DNA from: an uncultured Pelagibacteraceae bacterium
GTDB taxonomy: Bacteria > Pseudomonadota > Alphaproteobacteria > Pelagibacterales > Pelagibacteraceae
Assembly (NCBI GenBank): GCA_905618885.1
Contig: CAJQTC010000011.1
Location: 1-46,019 of the forward strand
Length of the DNA: 46,019 bases
Reading direction: 5' to 3'
Below the pieces are notes generated by a model. The model was given only the letters and a program-made list of their open reading frames with translations. It had not been told where the DNA came from and made no database searches. The position numbers were made by a program, and so were the translations under genes. This document shows positions 42,116 to 46,019 of the stretch, piece after piece. Each line of letters begins with the position of its first letter. The first letter of the stretch is position 1.

Positions 42116-43609
42116 ATGAATATCATTGAACATTTCGTAAACGGAAAAAAGTTCTTAGGAGATTCAAAGAGAACGTCAAAAGTTTTTAATCCTGCTACTG
42201 GAGAACAATCTGCCGAAGTAAAACTAGCTTCGATTAAAGACATGAATAACGCTATAGAAGCCGCTAAGATAGCGTTCCTTACTTGGTCAAAAAAACCACC
42301 ACTGCAAAGAGCAAGAGTGATGTTTAAATTCAAAGAGATATTAGAAAAAAATTTTGAAGAATTAACTAAAATTATAGTTTCTGAGCATGGAAAAGTATTT
42401 GATGATGCCAAAGGAGAAATCACAAGAGGTTTAGAAGTTGTAGAATTTGCTTGTGGAATACCACAACTATTAAAAGGAGAATTCACTGAGAATGTTGGAA
42501 CTGATGTTGATAGTTGGTCTCTAAGACAGCCTCTTGGAGTTTGTGCTGGTATTACCCCTTTTAATTTTCCAGCAATGGTTCCAATGTGGATGTTTCCGGT
42601 TGCTATAGCATGTGGAAATACTTTTATCTTAAAACCATCGGAAAAAGATCCATCTTGTGCGATCAGATTAGCAGAATTACTTTTAGAAGCAGGATTGCCA
42701 AAAGGAGTATTCAATGTTGTAAACGGAGACAAAGAAGCTGTTGATTCTATAATTAACAACAAAGATGTATCGGCAGTTAGTTTTGTTGGATCAACACCAA
42801 TTGCAAAGTATATTTACGAAAATTGTGCTAAAAATGAAAAGAGAGTTCAGGCACTAGGTGGTGCAAAAAATCATGCTGTTATTATGCCTGACTGTGATTT
42901 AGAGCAAGCTGTAAATGGTTTAATGGGTGCTGCTTATGGATCAGCAGGTGAACGATGTATGGCACAGTCTGTCGCTGTTGCGGTTGGAGGTATAGGAGAC
43001 AAGTTAGTTGAAAGTTTAGCTAAAAAAGTTGAGTCCTTAAAAGTAGGATCGGGTATGGATAAAAAATCTGAGATGGGCCCACTTGTTACAAAAGAACATT
43101 TAGAAAAAGTAAAAGGATATGTTGATATAGGAGTTAAAGAAGGTGCTAAATTAATTGTTGATGGTAGAAATTTAAAATTGCAAGGATATGAGAGTGGTTA
43201 CTACATGGGAGGCTGTCTATTTGACCATGTTAAAAAAGATATGAAAATTTATAAAGAAGAAATTTTTGGACCTGTTTTATCAATTATAAGAGCAAAAAAT
43301 TTTGAAGAAGCCTTATCACTTGTTAACGAACATGAATTTGGAAATGGTGTAGCTATTTTTACAAGAGACGGTGACTCAGGAAGAACATTTGCTAGTAAGG
43401 TACAAGTCGGAATGGTTGGCATCAATATCCCAATACCTGTACCTATGGCTTTTCATAGTTTTGGCGGATGGAAAAGATCTCTATTTGGAGATCAGCACAT
43501 GCATGGGCCAGAAGGAGTTAGATTTTATACAAAATTAAAAACCATTACATCAAGATGGCCGTCTGGTTTAAGATCTGATCCAGAATTTGTAATGCCAACA
43601 ATGAAATAA
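42116..43609 (+). CDS. mmsA: Methylmalonate-semialdehyde dehydrogenase (CoA-acylating)
   Basis: A 497-aa CoA-dependent aldehyde dehydrogenase that converts methylmalonate or malonate semialdehyde to propionyl- or acetyl-CoA in valine, beta-alanine or inositol breakdown. It has GVCAGITPFNFPAMVPMWMFPVAIACGN, SFVGSTPIAKYIYE, and the catalytic Cys281 in AYGSAGERCMAQSVAVAVG, the MmsA-type sequence. It lacks the general-base Glu context of hydrolytic ALDHs (LGGAKNHAV instead of LGGKSP), as expected. It lies 24 nt after sdhB and 3 nt before mdh. Confidence 0.95.
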   Translation: MNIIEHFVNGKKFLGDSKRTSKVFNPATGEQSAEVKLASIKDMNNAIEAAKIAFLTWSKKPPLQRARVMFKFKEILEKNFEELTKIIVSEHGKVFDDAKGEITRGLEVVEFACGIPQLLKGEFTENVGTDVDSWSLRQPLGVCAGITPFNFPAMVPMWMFPVAIACGNTFILKPSEKDPSCAIRLAELLLEAGLPKGVFNVVNGDKEAVDSIINNKDVSAVSFVGSTPIAKYIYENCAKNEKRVQALGGAKNHAVIMPDCDLEQAVNGLMGAAYGSAGERCMAQSVAVAVGGIGDKLVESLAKKVESLKVGSGMDKKSEMGPLVTKEHLEKVKGYVDIGVKEGAKLIVDGRNLKLQGYESGYYMGGCLFDHVKKDMKIYKEEIFGPVLSIIRAKNFEEALSLVNEHEFGNGVAIFTRDGDSGRTFASKVQVGMVGINIPIPVPMAFHSFGGWKRSLFGDQHMHGPEGVRFYTKLKTITSRWPSGLRSDPEFVMPTMK

Positions 43610-43612
43610 AAA

Positions 43613-44572
43613 ATGAAAAAAAAAATATCACTTATAGGCGCCGGACAAATTGGAGGCACTCTTGCTCACTTAATAGCTCTAAAAGAGTTGGCCGATGTAG
43701 TTTTGTTTGATGTTGCCGAAGGAATAGCGAAAGGCAAAGCTTTAGATATAGCTCAGTCATCTTCAGTAGAAGGCTTTAACATAAACATAAGTGGAACTAA
43801 TAACTATGAAGACACCAAAGATTCTGATGTAATAATTATTACAGCCGGTGTTCCAAGAAAAGCAGGTATGACTAGAGATGACTTACTTGGAATTAATTTA
43901 AAGATAATAAAACAAGTAGCGGATGGAATTAAAAATACTTCACCAAATGCTTTTGTAATATGCATCACAAACCCACTCGATGTAATTGTGATGGCTTTAC
44001 AAAAATATTCAGGCTTACCAAAAAATATGGTTGTAGGAATGGCAGGAATTCTTGACACCTCAAGATTTAAATATTTTTTATCACAAGAACTAAATATTTC
44101 TGTAAAAAAAATAGAATCTTTAGTTCTAGGTGGCCATGGAGATACTATGGTTTCAATGCTAAATCACACTAAAGTAGATGGGAAATTAGTATTAGACCTA
44201 ATTAAAGAAGGTAAATTAAAAAAAGAATCTTTAGACAGAATTGTTCAAAGAACTAAAAGTGGTGGAGCAGAAATAGTAAAACTACTAGAAAAAGGATCGG
44301 CATTTTATGCTCCTGCTGCATCTGGTGTAGAAATGGCAGAAAGTTATTTAAAAGATTTAAAAAAACAATTACCTTGCGCTGCTCACTTAAAAGGAGAATA
44401 TGGTGTTAACAATCTTTACTTAGGAGTGCCAGTAATAATTGGAAAAAATGGAATTGAAAAAATTGTCACAATAGATCTAAATGACATCGAAAAGAAAAAT
44501 CTTGAACATTCAATTAGTGCTGTAAAAGAGTTATTCGATGCAGCAAAAAAAATTGACTCTTTTTTAGGTTAA
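43613..44572 (+). CDS. mdh: Malate dehydrogenase (lactate dehydrogenase-like type)
   Basis: NAD-dependent oxidation of malate to oxaloacetate in the TCA cycle. The 319-aa protein has [17 protein letters not shown], the substrate-loop [35 protein letters not shown], and the catalytic His175 in [11 protein letters not shown]. Arg pairs in [10 protein letters not shown] mark it as a malate, not lactate, enzyme. This is the usual alphaproteobacterial type. Its 3' end overlaps the convergent methyltransferase gene by 9 nt. Confidence 0.97.
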   Translation: MKKKISLIGAGQIGGTLAHLIALKELADVVLFDVAEGIAKGKALDIAQSSSVEGFNINISGTNNYEDTKDSDVIIITAGVPRKAGMTRDDLLGINLKIIKQVADGIKNTSPNAFVICITNPLDVIVMALQKYSGLPKNMVVGMAGILDTSRFKYFLSQELNISVKKIESLVLGGHGDTMVSMLNHTKVDGKLVLDLIKEGKLKKESLDRIVQRTKSGGAEIVKLLEKGSAFYAPAASGVEMAESYLKDLKKQLPCAAHLKGEYGVNNLYLGVPVIIGKNGIEKIVTIDLNDIEKKNLEHSISAVKELFDAAKKIDSFLG

Positions 44573-45253
44573 TTTTTTATAAATTACCAGAATACATTTT
44601 CCAAATCTATATCTAAGAATAAAATCTACAATTACGGTCAAAGGGGTAAATATTTTATCCCAAATAAATATTTTAAATCTAGATGGGTAAACCTCTTCTT
44701 TAAAAAAAATTTTATTTAGAGAGTATAAAAAATAACCTATTGTATCTAAAAATTTAATACTTACTTTTTCAAGTGATTGAAAATTCTTTTTAAAAAATTC
44801 AATTTCATATCTCCTGTAATGTCCAACCGCTTTATCTAAATTACTGTATATTTTTTGATGTGCCGGTACCATTATTATCAAAAAACCATTTTTATTTAAT
44901 TTTTTAGTTGCATTTAAAATCTCTTGTTCATCATCTTTAATGTGTTCAAGAACATGTAAATAAACTATGGAATCAAACTTTTCATCAATATCTTCTATAT
45001 TTTTACTTAGAATTTTAATTTTTGTATTATTTTTAAATTTATCTTTTAAATCCAAGATATTTTTTTCATCTAATTCAGTTAAAGTAATTGAATTAATTGT
45101 CTTATTTAAATAATTTTTAGTGAAACTTCCACAACCTGCCCCTACCTCAAGTATATTACCTTTAAGATATTTTTTGATAAACTTTAGACAATAAGTAATA
45201 TGAAAATTAGCATTATCAAATCTTTCCGTTACCGTTTCTGGATATATTTCCAT
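44564..45253 (-). CDS. Class I SAM-dependent methyltransferase
   Basis: A 229-aa methyltransferase. Motif I is [17 protein letters not shown] (about residues 34-50), followed by the acidic TELDE at the end of beta-2 and [19 protein letters not shown] (the motif IV region). [23 protein letters not shown] is a segment common in methyltransferases near glycan gene clusters. The acceptor is unknown. The C terminus has a hydrophobic stretch, perhaps membrane-associated. It diverges from a glycosyltransferase-like membrane protein across 49 bp, suggesting a surface-polysaccharide or lipid-sugar region. Confidence 0.85.
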   Translation of the reverse strand: MEIYPETVTERFDNANFHITYCLKFIKKYLKGNILEVGAGCGSFTKNYLNKTINSITLTELDEKNILDLKDKFKNNTKIKILSKNIEDIDEKFDSIVYLHVLEHIKDDEQEILNATKKLNKNGFLIIMVPAHQKIYSNLDKAVGHYRRYEIEFFKKNFQSLEKVSIKFLDTIGYFLYSLNKIFFKEEVYPSRFKIFIWDKIFTPLTVIVDFILRYRFGKCILVIYKKLT

Positions 45254-45302
45254 AATAATATTTATTTCTTTTTATTTTGAATTAATCTATTTTATAAATT
45301 AA

Positions 45303-46019
45303 ATGTCAACATTTTCTTTTACAAAAAAAAAAATATCTAATTATTTATATTCGATTTTTATTGTCTGCTTTGCTTTTTTAATAAATTGGAATTATTCAAA
45401 ATATGGTGTTTTTCCAATGGACACATTTTTACAGTATGACAGTGCTTATAGAATATTGAACGGAGAATATCCGATCAGAGATTACTGGGTAGTGTCTGGA
45501 ATTTTTGTAGATATTTTACAGTCTGTTTTTTTCAAAATGCTTGGAGTAAATTGGTTTGCATATACTTTACACTCCTCTTTATTTAATTCAATTATTTGTA
45601 TTTTAACATTTCATATTTTAATTACGCTGAATCTAAAAAAAATATATGCTTTTTTTTATTCCATTTCTTTCGCTGTACTTGCCTACACAATAAGCGGAAC
45701 ACCATTTATAGACTTACATGCTACTTTTTTCTCTCTTATAGCGATTTATATAACTTTCTTGGCAACAATTAATCCAGAAAAAAAATTAAACTGGTTCTTA
45801 ATTGTTTTTTTTTTTTATATTTCATTTTTATCAAAACAAGTACCGGCATCATATTTGATAATAATCAATAGCTTGATAGTTCTTCCTTATTTAATAGTAA
45901 ATAAATATTTTAAACCAATAATTATAGTTTCTTTATCCGCGTCCCTTTTTCTCTGTTTAACCCTTTTGATACTAAAGATTACTAATATAAATTTTAATCT
46001 TTTTTCTATTCAATATCTA
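45303..46019 (+). CDS. Polytopic membrane protein, probable GT-C glycosyltransferase (ArnT/PMT-like), 3' end outside window
   Basis: An open frame of 239 codons that runs off the window, starting MSTFSFTKKKISNYLYSIFI. After a first membrane helix (about 14-28) comes a loop with DTFLQYDSAYRILNGEYPIRDYW, then VVSGIFVDILQSVFFKMLGVNW. This resembles the first periplasmic loop of polyprenyl-phosphate-sugar-dependent GT-C enzymes, where an Asp is catalytic. Several further membrane helices follow. Family placement is from pattern recall; exact function and full length cannot be seen. No SD is evident. Confidence 0.65.
   Translation, partial: MSTFSFTKKKISNYLYSIFIVCFAFLINWNYSKYGVFPMDTFLQYDSAYRILNGEYPIRDYWVVSGIFVDILQSVFFKMLGVNWFAYTLHSSLFNSIICILTFHILITLNLKKIYAFFYSISFAVLAYTISGTPFIDLHATFFSLIAIYITFLATINPEKKLNWFLIVFFFYISFLSKQVPASYLIIINSLIVLPYLIVNKYFKPIIIVSLSASLFLCLTLLILKITNINFNLFSIQYL

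Noticed and set aside
42100-42762. 220-codon open frame on the minus strand
   Set aside because: It is wholly antisense to the well-supported mmsA gene, and its translation resembles no family.
45277-45298. Promoter TTGAAT/TATAAA before the glycosyltransferase-like gene
   Set aside because: The spacing is only 10 bp, too short for a sigma-70 promoter.

Overview
The window is very AT-rich (roughly 30% GC by eye) with tiny intergenic gaps, many ATGA/TAATG start-stop overlaps and one gene copy per function. Gene content and order fit a streamlined marine alphaproteobacterium of the SAR11 / Pelagibacterales group: tsaD-hemCD, DUF2794 beside yciB, an ffh leader RNA of the kind described from 'Candidatus Pelagibacter ubique', glcDEF, a TRAP transporter, and leuCDB-asd-sdhCDAB-mmsA-mdh. 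This assignment rests on gene content and sequence style, not on a database match. No tRNA, rRNA, CRISPR array, prophage or insertion sequence was seen, and no gene-free stretch exceeds 300 bases.

Layout. 36-5009: tsaD (minus) diverges from a tight operon hemC-hemD-mscS-like-yggT-folD. 4996-9268 (minus): two tandem Tas-type aldo/keto reductases, an IalB-like secreted protein, argG and a PsiE-like membrane protein. 9366-11407: a Bax-inhibitor-1 family protein, DUF2794 + yciB (minus) and hspQ. 11595-15731: cytochrome c maturation operon ccmC-D-E-F-G-H, in which ccmF carries a +1 frameshift in a run of eight G. 15770-23956: a PagL-like outer-membrane protein, an FMN-dependent 2-hydroxyacid dehydrogenase, an aminotransferase, glycolate oxidase glcDEF and a glyoxylate-reductase-like enzyme. 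24119-29738: a complete TRAP transporter (Tat-exported binding protein, small and large membrane subunits), an amidase, an unlisted 59-residue membrane protein and an EamA-family exporter. 29735-31484 (minus): dapF-ftsY. 31545-34687: ffh with a structured leader, then rpsP (with a 15-bp minisatellite tail), trmD and rplS. 34698-44572: leuC-leuD-leuB-asd, sdhC-D-A-B, mmsA and mdh. 44564-46019: a methyltransferase (minus) and the start of a multi-span glycosyltransferase-like gene running off the window.

How the parts work together. The middle of the window looks like a module for low-molecular-weight organic acids. A TRAP importer of the 2-oxo/2-hydroxyacid type sits beside enzymes that oxidise 2-hydroxyacids (LldD-like, GlcDEF), one that reduces 2-oxoacids, and an aminotransferase. 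The right half feeds the TCA cycle and respiratory chain (SDH, MDH, MmsA) and makes leucine and aspartate-family amino acids. The ccm operon equips c-type cytochromes.

Most interesting non-coding signals: the three-hairpin ffh leader; a palindrome over the -35 position of the dctP promoter followed by a leader hairpin; a terminator-like hairpin between dctP and dctQ; a 14-bp perfect inverted repeat before ccmC; and three promoters placed so close to their start codons that the mRNAs may be leaderless. Most interesting protein-level oddities: the ccmF frameshift, SdhD lacking the usual haem-ligand histidine, and a duplicated N-terminal motif in the PagL-like protein.
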